14,475 nucleotides of DNA from positions 1-14,475 of the forward strand of contig JACAFA010000182.1 in the NCBI GenBank assembly GCA_013388525.1, read 5' to 3'. The first letter of the stretch is position 1. The number at the start of each line of letters is the position of its first letter. The notes beneath the pieces are model-generated. The model made no database searches. It had not been told where the DNA came from and saw nothing but the letters and a program-made list of their open reading frames with translations. The position numbers and the translations under genes are program-made. The stretch is from Ignavibacteriaceae bacterium. Lineage in GTDB: Bacteria > Bacteroidota > Ignavibacteria > Ignavibacteriales > Ignavibacteriaceae. Positions 7,151 through 13,727 of this stretch are shown piece by piece.

Positions 7151-8032
7151 GTGAGAGATTCCTTTTTTGCAAATACAGAACTTATCGGTCTGATCGGTCA
7201 TCCAATTAAACATTCCTATTCACCATTCATTCAGAACTATGCACTTGAACTGATGAACCTCGATTACGTTTATCTCCCTTTTGATGTTCCTGCAGAAAAT
7301 CTTAAAAGTGCTGTAAATGGTGTTCTTGCACTTGGCTTAAAAGGATTAAATGTAACTCTGCCTCATAAAGAAAAAATCATAAAATTCCTGGATGAACTAT
7401 CTGAGGAAGCATCAATCATAGGTGCTGTAAATACTATTGTGAATGATCATGGCAAACTGATTGGTTACAACACAGATGCGTATGGAATTCTCGAAACTCT
7501 TCAACCGTACAAAGATAAAATAAGCGGAACTAACGTAACTGTAATTGGTGCCGGTGGCAGTGCACGTGCTGTAATTTATACTTTACTCCGTCATTTCAAA
7601 CCTGAAGAGATAAATATTATTAACAGAACCCATCAGAAAGCTGACACACTTGCTAATGACTTTTCGTTGAAAATGAGATATGATTCATTTCATACATTTG
7701 AATTGTTCCCTCCGGATAATGTTGATGTTTTGAAAAATTCTGCTCTTATAGTTAATGCAACAACAATAGGTATGTTTCCTGATGTTGAAGATTCAATAAC
7801 TGATATTGAAGATTCGTTTAACGAAGAGCAGATCGTGTTTGAATTGATTTATAACCCGACTAAAACTAAATTTTTAAAACTGGCAGAAATGCAGGGTGCT
7901 AAAGTAGTCGGAGGTTTGAAGATGTTAATATCACAAGCTGCAAAATCTTTTGAGTTATGGACAGGTGTGGAGATGCCCGTTGGAAAAATTTCAGATTCAC
8001 TTCAAAATTATCTTCAGCAGAAAAGCAAATAA
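7151..8032 (+). CDS. aroE: Shikimate dehydrogenase (NADP+)
   Basis: Catalyses NADPH-dependent reduction of 3-dehydroshikimate to shikimate in the aromatic amino-acid (chorismate) pathway, in the cytoplasm. All hallmarks are present in 293 residues. S22-Y-S24 (HSYSP) binds shikimate, and K73 in NVTLPHK is the catalytic lysine. GAVNT (91-95) and YNTD with D109 complete the substrate site. The dinucleotide fold has GAGGSARA (133-140) followed by NRT (158-160), the pattern of NADP-specific AroE. NATTIGM (202-208) and VGGLKMLISQAAKSFELWTG (253-272), with Q262, close the protein. Length is normal for the family. The start is GTG at 7151, with AGAGGG seven bases earlier. It lies downstream of the TPR gene on the same strand, probably co-transcribed. 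Confidence 0.96.
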   Translation: MRDSFFANTELIGLIGHPIKHSYSPFIQNYALELMNLDYVYLPFDVPAENLKSAVNGVLALGLKGLNVTLPHKEKIIKFLDELSEEASIIGAVNTIVNDHGKLIGYNTDAYGILETLQPYKDKISGTNVTVIGAGGSARAVIYTLLRHFKPEEINIINRTHQKADTLANDFSLKMRYDSFHTFELFPPDNVDVLKNSALIVNATTIGMFPDVEDSITDIEDSFNEEQIVFELIYNPTKTKFLKLAEMQGAKVVGGLKMLISQAAKSFELWTGVEMPVGKISDSLQNYLQQKSK

Positions 8033-8043
8033 CAAAAGTATTT

Positions 8044-8166
8044 AGTTATTAGTTTCTTATTTAATCGTTTTAGTTTTTCAGTTGCTTGTTCTGGATGTCG
8101 GTCGAAAGAAAATTCTATTATACTAAAACTATTGAACCATATCTTAAAACAAACTAACTAATAACT
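8044..8166. repeat. Nested inverted repeats between convergent aroE and aminotransferase genes
   Basis: The outer arms AGTTATTAGTT (8044-8054) and AACTAATAACT (8156-8166) are perfect 11-bp reverse complements. The inner arms GTTTTAGT (8067-8074) and ACTAAAAC (8122-8129) are perfect 8-bp reverse complements in the same nesting order. The middle holds a GC-richer patch (GGATGTCGGTCG, near 8093). This fits a shared terminator structure for the two convergent genes, or a decayed MITE-like element. No transposase is nearby. Confidence 0.5.
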
Positions 8167-8195
8167 GATCTCATTCAGGAGATAATTAAGCAGCT

Positions 8196-9389
8196 TCACA
8201 AAACCAGCTTTGCCAATGCTTTCTTTAATCTGATAACTGATTCTTTCAGATTTTCCATAGAAGTAGCATAAGAGATTCTTAAATAACCTTCAGCACCGAA
8301 GGCATTTCCCGGAACTACAGCTATGTGTGCTTCATAAAGAAGGTGCATAGCAAAGTCAAAAGAAGTTTCAACTTTAAGAATGTCCGAATGCTTATTCAGA
8401 AAAGATGAAATATTTGGAAAGAGGTAAAATGCACCCTCTGGCTTGTAACAGGTAATTCCTTTGATTGAGATTAATTCATTATATAAAAATTCTCTTCGCT
8501 TTTTGAATTCAACAAACATTTCATTAATTACATATTGCGGTCCGGTTAATGCTTCTATTGCTGCAAACTGAGAAATGGAGGAAGGATGTGATGTACTGTG
8601 GCTCTGTATCTTATTCATTCCCTCGATCACGCGTTCATTAGCAGCTGTGTAGCCAATTCTCCATCCGGTCATCGCATAAGATTTTGAAATACCATTAACA
8701 AGAATTATTCTATCACGAAGTTTGGTTGCAACTGTAGCGAAACTATAAAATTGAAAGTCATCGTATATTACCTTTTCATAAATTTCGTCAGCGAGAATAT
8801 AAAAGTTTCCCTTCTCAGCAACTTCAGCTAACTGCAGCAGTTGTGTTTTATTATATGCAGCTCCGGTTGGATTTGACGGATTACAGAGAATAAACATTTT
8901 AGTTTTTGGAGTAATAGCTTTGTCAAGCTGCTCAGGCGTTATTCTGAACCCGTTTTCTTCTTCTGCATCAACTACAACAGTCTTTCCTTGTGCAAGATTA
9001 ACCATTGCAGGATATGATACCCAGTACGGCGAAGGAACAATCACTTCGTCACCAGGATTTATTGTAGCCAGTATTGCATTGTAACAACTTTGTTTTGCCC
9101 CGCTCGATACAATTATTTCGCTTAGCTTGTAATCAAGATGATTATCTCTTTTTAACTTTGCCTGTATTGCTGTTCTTAGCTCCATCGTTCCTGAATTGAT
9201 CGTATAACGTGTATGGTTTTCATCTATCCCGGTTTTACCTGCTTCTTTGATATTATTCGGAGTATGAAAATCCGGCTCACCCATACTTAGATTTATAACA
9301 TCCACCCCTTCAGCTTTTAATTTTTTTGCTTCAGCCGAGATTAGCATGGTTTCGGATACAGCTATTTCATTCACTCTGTCAGCTACCAT
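8196..9389 (-). CDS. Class I PLP-dependent aminotransferase (aspartate aminotransferase type, AspC/AspB-like)
   Basis: PLP enzyme of 397 residues in fold-type I, cytoplasmic. It probably interconverts aspartate and 2-oxoglutarate with oxaloacetate and glutamate. PLP-site motifs are intact: GEPDF (37-41), SSGAKQ (95-100), W123 in SPYWVSYP stacking on the cofactor, NPSNPTG (170-176), D201 and Y204 in ADEIYE, the Schiff-base K236 in SKSYAMTGWRIGY with R244, and R371 (LRISYATS) for the substrate carboxylate. The overall pattern matches the Thermus-type class Ib enzymes, some of which also transaminate prephenate. A dual role would suit the neighbouring aroE, but the substrate cannot be fixed from sequence; the Thermus Lys12 position seems not to be Lys here. 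It is convergent with aroE and divergent from the 9608 gene, so it has its own promoter. An alternative reading is another small-amino-acid transaminase. Confidence 0.92.
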   Translation of the reverse strand: MVADRVNEIAVSETMLISAEAKKLKAEGVDVINLSMGEPDFHTPNNIKEAGKTGIDENHTRYTINSGTMELRTAIQAKLKRDNHLDYKLSEIIVSSGAKQSCYNAILATINPGDEVIVPSPYWVSYPAMVNLAQGKTVVVDAEEENGFRITPEQLDKAITPKTKMFILCNPSNPTGAAYNKTQLLQLAEVAEKGNFYILADEIYEKVIYDDFQFYSFATVATKLRDRIILVNGISKSYAMTGWRIGYTAANERVIEGMNKIQSHSTSHPSSISQFAAIEALTGPQYVINEMFVEFKKRREFLYNELISIKGITCYKPEGAFYLFPNISSFLNKHSDILKVETSFDFAMHLLYEAHIAVVPGNAFGAEGYLRISYATSMENLKESVIRLKKALAKLVL

Positions 9390-9554
9390 TAAATTGTTCC
9401 TGGAATTAATTTTAAAATGTTTTTGTCTGAATTGATGCAGACTAAATGTGGGATGATTTAAATCTCAAAAATTTTTTGCAATATAATTCTCCAATAATTA
9501 ATAAAAAAATTTGTCCGGAGTTTACTCAAAAGGCTTAATCAGCATCAGAAAAGT

Positions 9555-9586
9555 TTTGAATAATTGATATCTAATAATTAGGTTTG
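9555..9586 (+). promoter_or_regulatory. Bacteroidota-type promoter for the barrel-protein gene
   Basis: TTTG (9555-9558), a 20-base spacer and TAGGTTTG (9579-9586) match the Bacteroidota consensus TTTG/TAnnTTTG in every fixed base. The element ends 22 bases before ATG 9608, so the leader would be very short. It also decides the start: the in-frame TTG at 9584 lies inside the -7 box and cannot be the initiation codon if this promoter is used. Confidence 0.65.
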
Positions 9587-9593
9587 TACAAAC
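9582..9593. promoter_or_regulatory. 12-bp palindrome overlapping the -7 box (possible operator)
   Basis: GTTTGTACAAAC is a perfect self-complementary 12-mer. It covers the last bases of the -7 box and the expected transcription start. That is where a repressor site would lie; the regulator is unknown and none is encoded nearby. Confidence 0.4.
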
Positions 9594-9607
9594 AAAAGTT
9601 AAATCCG

Positions 9608-10258
9608 ATGAAAAAAACAGTTTATATTTTTTCTGTAATAATAATTTTCAGCATTACGAATAATGGTCAAATCGTAAAGAATGATTCACCATTTTTTGGA
9701 GGAATGGCTGGGGCTTTGAGTTCAGGGCAGTCAGACGGCAGAACTCAAAGTGGCTTATCGTTTGTATTCGGTGGAAGTGTTGGAATACCTGTCCCTCTTA
9801 TAAAAAATCTTTTTCTTTATGCAAGAACTTCTTATTCATCTTACTCAAATTTCCAATCCTATTATAACGCGGCATATATGAATAATACGGTTCAGCTATC
9901 CGATGATTTTGTAGAAGTCAACTCATCATTCACCCAGCTTATTCTTAACGGCGGACTACTTTATAATTTCATTATCACTGAAGAACTTGTGTTAGGTATT
10001 AATGGTGGACTGACTTTCATGGTTGTCAACCAGGAAGCAAGATTAAGAACAGGAAGAGTGATTTCCAGTGTTGATAATGAAAATATTTGGGGTGCCTTTG
10101 GAGGAATTATTGCAGAGAAACGATGGGATGAAAGTAACTTTTCAACATTTGTAGAAGCTCAATATAATTATGCTGAGAGTGATGCGGTTTACAGACCGGG
10201 CGCTTTGAGCGCAATGAATTATACTATTGGTGTCCGATATTATTTAACAGGGAAATAA
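9608..10258 (+). CDS. Predicted outer-membrane beta-barrel protein
   Basis: About 216 residues from ATG 9608. The signal peptide is MKKTVYIF, a hydrophobic stretch to IFSIT, then NNGQ, with likely cleavage before Q. The mature part alternates polar and aromatic/hydrophobic residues in strands separated by Gly/Asn/Ser turns (FVFGGSVGI, LFLYARTSYSS, LILNGGLLYNF, LVLGINGGLTF, STFVEAQYNYAE). It ends in an aromatic-rich strand, YTIGVRYYLTGK, as expected for a small eight-strand barrel of the OmpA/OprF-like porin fold family. The substrate or role is unknown. An upstream TTG at 9584 would add eight residues but lies in the promoter, so ATG 9608 is chosen. It is divergent from the aminotransferase and converges on the lipoprotein gene, with only 11 bases between their stop codons. 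Confidence 0.75.
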   Translation: MKKTVYIFSVIIIFSITNNGQIVKNDSPFFGGMAGALSSGQSDGRTQSGLSFVFGGSVGIPVPLIKNLFLYARTSYSSYSNFQSYYNAAYMNNTVQLSDDFVEVNSSFTQLILNGGLLYNFIITEELVLGINGGLTFMVVNQEARLRTGRVISSVDNENIWGAFGGIIAEKRWDESNFSTFVEAQYNYAESDAVYRPGALSAMNYTIGVRYYLTGK

Positions 10259-10269
10259 TTCCTCAGTCA

Positions 10270-10770
10270 TTATTCTTTTCGACTAATTGTAGATCTCTCA
10301 GAAACAATTCTTTCAAGTTCTTTAGCGTGGTTAATTATTTTTTTTAACTCTTCACTATTCAACCCTGACCTTTGTCCGCCGACAATATATTCATAAGCAA
10401 GCACATTACCATCAGGGTCCACCATCATCTCAATATTTTTTGAGAGTTTTTTAGGTTTGTATTGAAGTTCTTTGGCGATCAGATAAAGCATATTACCATC
10501 TTTAAAGTAATAAAGATTAAAAGAATCTCCGCCATTTCTATAACGGTAATCTTCATTAATGAAAATAAGTTTTGATTTGTGGAAGTATGCTCTGAAATTA
10601 GAATACGCATTAGCTGAACCCCAATCAAATCGTTCTTCCGCTTCCGGTTTATGCAGAAGGGAATCAATTTCTTTTTTGATTTCCATTATACCTTTTTCAG
10701 TGTATTCTTTCCTTCCGCAGGAAAAGAAGAGAAGTGTCAAAGAAAAAAGAATAATTTGATAAGTCTTCAT
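10270..10770 (-). CDS. Small predicted lipoprotein of unknown function
   Basis: 166 residues. The N-terminus is MKTYQIILFSLTLLFFSC, with a lipobox-like FFS-C and C18 as the lipidation site, so it is probably membrane-anchored after signal peptidase II cleavage. The mature part is charged. It has a helical stretch (YTEKGIMEIKKEIDSLL), a beta-rich middle (KLIFINEDYRYRNGG, FNLYYFKDGNMLYLIAKEL), then VDPDGNVLAYEYIVGG and a C-terminal helix (EELKKIINHAKELERIV). I recognise no family. It follows mscL on the same strand, but a terminator lies between them. Only 13 bases separate the distal end of that terminator region from its ATG, so expression must come from read-through or a promoter overlapping the terminator. 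Confidence 0.75.
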   Translation of the reverse strand: MKTYQIILFSLTLLFFSCGRKEYTEKGIMEIKKEIDSLLHKPEAEERFDWGSANAYSNFRAYFHKSKLIFINEDYRYRNGGDSFNLYYFKDGNMLYLIAKELQYKPKKLSKNIEMMVDPDGNVLAYEYIVGGQRSGLNSEELKKIINHAKELERIVSERSTISRKE

Positions 10771-10783
10771 ATCATTTTAGTTG

Positions 10784-10814
10784 TAAAATAAAAAGCCACG
10801 TAAAATCCGTGGCT
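10784..10814 (-). terminator. Rho-independent terminator of mscL
   Basis: On the minus strand AGCCACG, a 7-base loop (GATTTTA) and CGTGGCT form a perfect stem (10794-10814), followed by TTTTATTTTA. It lies 18 bases after the mscL stop codon. Confidence 0.85.
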
Positions 10815-10832
10815 CAAAAATAAAAATATCAT

Positions 10833-11234
10833 TTATTTTTTGCGTAATTCATCACGAATTTCTGCAAGTAATATTTCAGATTTAGTTGGTGCAGGCGGAG
10901 CGGCTGGTTTTTCTTCTTCTTTTTTCTTCATAGTATTGATTGCTTTTACTACCATAAATATTGCGAAGGCTATGATGATAAAATCAATTACTGTATTTAT
11001 AAAAACACCATATTTCAGAAGAACAGGTTCAACACCATCTGCGCCTTCTCTTAATGTAATCGCAAGATTCGAAAAATCCACACCACCGAGCAGCAATCCA
11101 ATTGGCGGCATAATTACATCACTTACTATTGAAGAAACTATTTTGCCAAATGCTGCGCCGATGATAATACCTATAGCCATGTCCATAACATTTCCGCGCA
11201 TTGCGAATTGTTTAAATTCCTGTAACATTTTCAT
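10833..11234 (-). CDS. mscL: Large-conductance mechanosensitive channel
   Basis: Homopentameric inner-membrane channel that opens under membrane tension and vents solutes during hypo-osmotic shock. At 133 residues it has the family's normal length and order. The N-terminal amphipathic helix and signature are [37 protein letters not shown] (from residue 3). TM1 is about 17-45. [17 protein letters not shown] follows, then the periplasmic loop ([16 protein letters not shown]), TM2 (about 76-100, [21 protein letters not shown]), a KKKEEE stretch and a C-terminal coiled-coil helix ([13 protein letters not shown]). A clear GGAGGT lies five bases before the ATG at 11234; the in-frame ATG two codons later is less well placed. 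Confidence 0.97.
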   Translation of the reverse strand: MKMLQEFKQFAMRGNVMDMAIGIIIGAAFGKIVSSIVSDVIMPPIGLLLGGVDFSNLAITLREGADGVEPVLLKYGVFINTVIDFIIIAFAIFMVVKAINTMKKKEEEKPAAPPAPTKSEILLAEIRDELRKK

Positions 11235-11284
11235 AGCGTACCTCCGATATTTTATTAATTAAGAAATATTTTTTTGAAAGTAAT

Positions 11285-11314
11285 TAAAAATACCCTAATA
11301 ACAAGTAAAACAAA
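11285..11314 (-). promoter_or_regulatory. Possible promoter of mscL
   Basis: On the minus strand TTTG (complement of 11311-11314) is followed after 18 bases by TATTTTTA (complement of 11285-11292), seven of eight matches to TAnnTTTG. The spacer is one or two bases shorter than usual. It would give a leader of roughly 45 bases before ATG 11234. The rest of 11235-11440 is AT-rich and holds no gene. Confidence 0.3.
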
Positions 11315-11373
11315 AAAATAAAATAGGTAAACGTGAAGGTGATTTAAAAAACAAATTTTGAATTGTAAATAAT

Positions 11374-11401
11374 AAACCCGATTAATCAAGTAACCGGGTT
11401 T
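11374..11401 (-). terminator. Probable terminator of the Asp-box T9SS protein gene
   Basis: AAACCCG (11374-11380) and CGGGTTT (11395-11401) pair around a 14-base loop. It lies about 40 bases after the stop of the 11441-13021 gene and is followed on the minus strand by ATTATTT. The longer T-run is on the plus strand, so it may work in both directions. Confidence 0.65.
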
Positions 11402-11440
11402 TTTATTAAATAGATGACTTAAAATTATTTGTCAAAGTGA

Positions 11441-13021
11441 TTACCTCAATAAAACCATCCTTTTAGTTTGGACGAAATCTCCGGCTATAAGTGTGTAGAA
11501 ATATACGCCGGAGGCGTATCCGCCTTTGGCGGAAACTCCATTGGACAGACTAATAGTCTGTCCTACATTAAATTCAACTTCATATTCACCTGCAGATTTT
11601 TCTTCCTGAACCAGAGTTGCTATCTCATTTCCCAAAACATCATAAACTATTAAGCTTACAAATCCTCCAACGGGAATTTGATATTGTATTTTTGTAGATG
11701 GATTAAACGGATTTGGGTAATTCTGTTCTAGATTAAATGAAAAAGTCTGAACAACATCAACTTCAATTATTTCTGAATATTTAAAGCTTCCGTCAAAATC
11801 AATTTGCTTTAATCTGTAATAGTAAGTCCCTTCATCAATATTCTCATCAATAAATGAATAGAAATGATGTTCGGTTGAAGTACCAAAACCTGGCACATAA
11901 CCAATCGGCTCAAAAATTAAATTTTCAGTTCCAATTTCTGAATTTGAATTACTGCGTTCAATCTTGAAACCACTATTATTTAACTCTGTGGCAGTTTCCC
12001 AATTCAATTTTACTATACCGTTGTTTAATGTTGCCCTGAAGACAGACAGTTCAACCGGAATTTGTGTGTCAGTAAAAATCCAGACACCGCCGTTTGTAGT
12101 TCCACTTACGCACACCATTATTTTATTTTCGAAAGCAAGAATTTTATTTGAGCTAAATGTTAAATTGTGATTTACAAATGAAGAGCCTCCATTTGTTGAT
12201 TTAAATACTCCTCCATTTCCTGCGATGTATATGTCTTCAATTAAATCAAGTGTTGCTCCACGCATAGCAGCTGGTTGGTTCCCGACGGTTACCCAGGTTG
12301 ATCCGCCATCAGTTGATTTGTTAAATGGGTATGGGGAGCTGGTGGTTGCGATATAAATTTCATTAGCGCTGGTTTGCAAAATCTGCCAGACATTCAAAGC
12401 AATTGTGGAAGTTCCGAATGTTGCTCCACCATCTGTTGATATAAAAAATCCATTTAAAGAAGCCGAAGAAGATCCGGCATAAATTCTATCAGCATTAAAT
12501 TTATCCACGGCAATCGAAACGATGGTAAAAGTCTGTGCACCTGTATTTGTGAATGTTACCCCGAAATCAGTGCTTCGCCAGACACCGCCGTTAGTAACGC
12601 CGACAAATATATGACCATTCTTTCCACAAGCAACAGTGTTTACGTTATTTCCTCCAAATGTGCTTGCAGGCACTGTTGTAAAACTTTGCCCACCATCAGT
12701 AGAGATGATCAAACCATTAGAAACATTTGCAGCATAAATGTTATTCAAAGAGTCGCAGGCGATTTCTAAATAGTTTGATACCCCGGTTGAATAAACATTA
12801 GTCCACGAATCTCCACCATCGGTTGATTTAAAGATTCCTCTTGCAGTTCCTGATGTTCCGGCAAAAATGTTACCGGCAAAATCTTTTGCTATGGACCACA
12901 TTGAAAAACCATCAACATGTCTTACCCAGGTCTGTGAAAGATTTAATTGAGATGCGAGTATAAGAATAATTACTACCGAGAAGCAGCATCTCCACGAAGA
13001 GAAAAAGTAGAATTTATTCAT
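11441..13021 (-). CDS. Secreted Asp-box beta-propeller protein with T9SS type A sorting domain
   Basis: 526 residues, predicted cell-surface or extracellular. A signal peptide covers about 1-30 (polar MNKFYFFSSWRCC, then VVIILILAS...LSQ). Residues about 31-320 form a BNR/sialidase-like propeller with six Asp-box motifs of type S-T-D-G-G-x-[ST]-[WF], near residues 66, 107, 150 (STDFGVTF, degenerate), 195, 236 and 275. An FnIII-like module follows (about 322-423, VKLNWETATE...GFKIERS...YYYRLKQIDFDG). The T9SS sorting domain (about 428-526) has NYPNPFNPST, VSLIVYDVLGNEI, ASGVYFYTL and terminal KRMVLLR. Between the usual EFN and ASGVYF motifs it carries about 13 extra residues encoded by a cluster of palindromes at 11503-11563. 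The ligand is unknown; no sialidase active-site set is evident, so a structural or binding role is likely. AAGGG lies eight bases before ATG 13021. Confidence 0.9.
   Translation of the reverse strand: MNKFYFFSSWRCCFSVVIILILASQLNLSQTWVRHVDGFSMWSIAKDFAGNIFAGTSGTARGIFKSTDGGDSWTNVYSTGVSNYLEIACDSLNNIYAANVSNGLIISTDGGQSFTTVPASTFGGNNVNTVACGKNGHIFVGVTNGGVWRSTDFGVTFTNTGAQTFTIVSIAVDKFNADRIYAGSSSASLNGFFISTDGGATFGTSTIALNVWQILQTSANEIYIATTSSPYPFNKSTDGGSTWVTVGNQPAAMRGATLDLIEDIYIAGNGGVFKSTNGGSSFVNHNLTFSSNKILAFENKIMVCVSGTTNGGVWIFTDTQIPVELSVFRATLNNGIVKLNWETATELNNSGFKIERSNSNSEIGTENLIFEPIGYVPGFGTSTEHHFYSFIDENIDEGTYYYRLKQIDFDGSFKYSEIIEVDVVQTFSFNLEQNYPNPFNPSTKIQYQIPVGGFVSLIVYDVLGNEIATLVQEEKSAGEYEVEFNVGQTISLSNGVSAKGGYASGVYFYTLIAGDFVQTKRMVLLR
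11503..11563 (-). repeat. Cluster of three palindromes inserted in-frame in a T9SS sorting domain
   Basis: Three perfect inverted repeats are packed into 61 bases. ATACGCC/GGCGTAT (11503-11509 and 11513-11519) has a 3-base loop. TCCGCC/GGCGGA (11519-11524 and 11528-11533) has a TTT loop on the plus strand. GGACAGACTA/TAGTCTGTCC (11543-11552 and 11554-11563) has a single central base. The last is exactly seven codons (GQTISLS). The cluster encodes GQTISLSNGVSAKGGYASGV; the sorting domains of the other cargo genes lack most of it. Confidence 0.8.
12978..12992 (-). repeat. Imperfect palindrome in the signal-peptide coding region
   Basis: GAGAAGCAGCATCTC on the plus strand is self-complementary except at symmetric A/A positions, with arms GAGA-x-GC and GC-x-TCTC. 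It encodes part of the unusual WRCCFS segment in the n-region. It may be another short palindromic insertion, or chance. Confidence 0.3.
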
Positions 13022-13032
13022 GACACGTACCC

Positions 13033-13121
13033 TTTCAATTAGTTTGAAAAAGTTATTATCGCTTACAGAGAATGCGATATAGAGGAGTTATTATATTCAG
13101 TTTACACAAGATTTTGTAAAC
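13033..13121 (-). promoter_or_regulatory. Leader with three successive inverted repeats before the Asp-box gene
   Basis: TTTCAA/TTGAAA (13033-13038, 13044-13049), TATCGC/GCGATA (13057-13062, 13074-13079) and GTTTACA/TGTAAAC (13100-13106, 13115-13121) follow one another upstream of ATG 13021. The last has an 8-base spacer and is a plausible operator. On the minus strand TATAAT lies just downstream of it. I cannot identify a confident promoter here. Confidence 0.35.
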
Positions 13122-13189
13122 GCTGGATATTTATGTATTAACTTAGAAAATAATTACAAAACAATCCAGCATCAATTGTTAAGAATAAA

Positions 13190-13633
13190 CTAATTATCCA
13201 ATAATCTTCTGTGGTAATTAATTTGTCCGAGATGATAATTGAGGTGTGTAGTTAAATGTATAAGGAAATATTCTGTAGTCATTTCATAACCGAAAACGTT
13301 TATAGGGAAAGTTTTTTGAAGTGCTTCTTCTTTCAAACTCTGTAAAGTTTTCTGTACAATTTCAGCTGTCAATTCAATTTCCGCCAATAATTCACGAATC
13401 GGAACATTCTTCTTGCTGAACTCAGCATCGCGATTTCGGATATAACCAGAATTGCCAAGTACAGTACCAATGAAATGCTGAAGGTTGCCGCAAAGGTGAA
13501 GACAAAGATTTCCTGCTGAGTTTTTAATATTTCCTGAAATTTCCCAGATTTTCTTTTCATCTTTGAAGGAAGATATTTCTGTTTTCAGTTTTTCGAGATC
13601 GCGAAGGAAGAGTTGTGTTAATATTTTGATCAT
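13190..13633 (-). CDS. DinB-like protein, DUF1572 family
   Basis: 147 residues, cytoplasmic four-helix bundle of the DinB/YfiT-like metalloprotein superfamily. Family features include the helix GNLCLHLCGNLQHFIG with H46 and H53, then YIRNRDAEFS (64-73), which is characteristic of DUF1572. The C-terminal helix is YFLIHLTTHLNYHLGQINYHRRLL, with H126, H130 and H134. A divalent metal is expected to bind between H46 and the C-terminal histidines. Related proteins include thiol-S-transferases, but no substrate can be named here. Length is slightly short but normal for the family. It lies between the pckA terminator and the Asp-box gene on the same strand, so it probably has its own promoter within 13634-13683. 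Confidence 0.85.
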   Translation of the reverse strand: MIKILTQLFLRDLEKLKTEISSFKDEKKIWEISGNIKNSAGNLCLHLCGNLQHFIGTVLGNSGYIRNRDAEFSKKNVPIRELLAEIELTAEIVQKTLQSLKEEALQKTFPINVFGYEMTTEYFLIHLTTHLNYHLGQINYHRRLLDN

Positions 13634-13683
13634 TTAGTTTGCTCATTTGAAATTATTTATTGTGCTAGATAGGAAAACTTATT

Positions 13684-13714
13684 AAAATAAAAAAGACGGG
13701 TCATCGACCCGTCT
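13684..13714 (-). terminator. Rho-independent terminator of pckA
   Basis: On the minus strand AGACGGGTC, loop GAT and GACCCGTCT form a perfect 9-bp stem (13694-13714), followed by TTTTTATTTT. It lies 14 bases after the pckA stop codon. Confidence 0.93.
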
Positions 13715-13727
13715 GTACGAAAGTAAA

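Noticed and set aside
9584..9607. TTG start for the barrel-protein gene
   Set aside because: It lies inside the consensus -7 promoter box and puts eight polar residues before a typical MKK signal peptide.
10378..10391. TTGTC-CGCC-GACAA inverted repeat within the lipoprotein gene
   Set aside because: It is a 5-bp stem inside ordinary coding sequence with no counterpart elsewhere; treated as chance.
10840..11262. 140-codon plus-strand frame opposite mscL
   Set aside because: It is the antisense of a textbook mscL gene with a good ribosome binding site; its composition merely mirrors the membrane codons.
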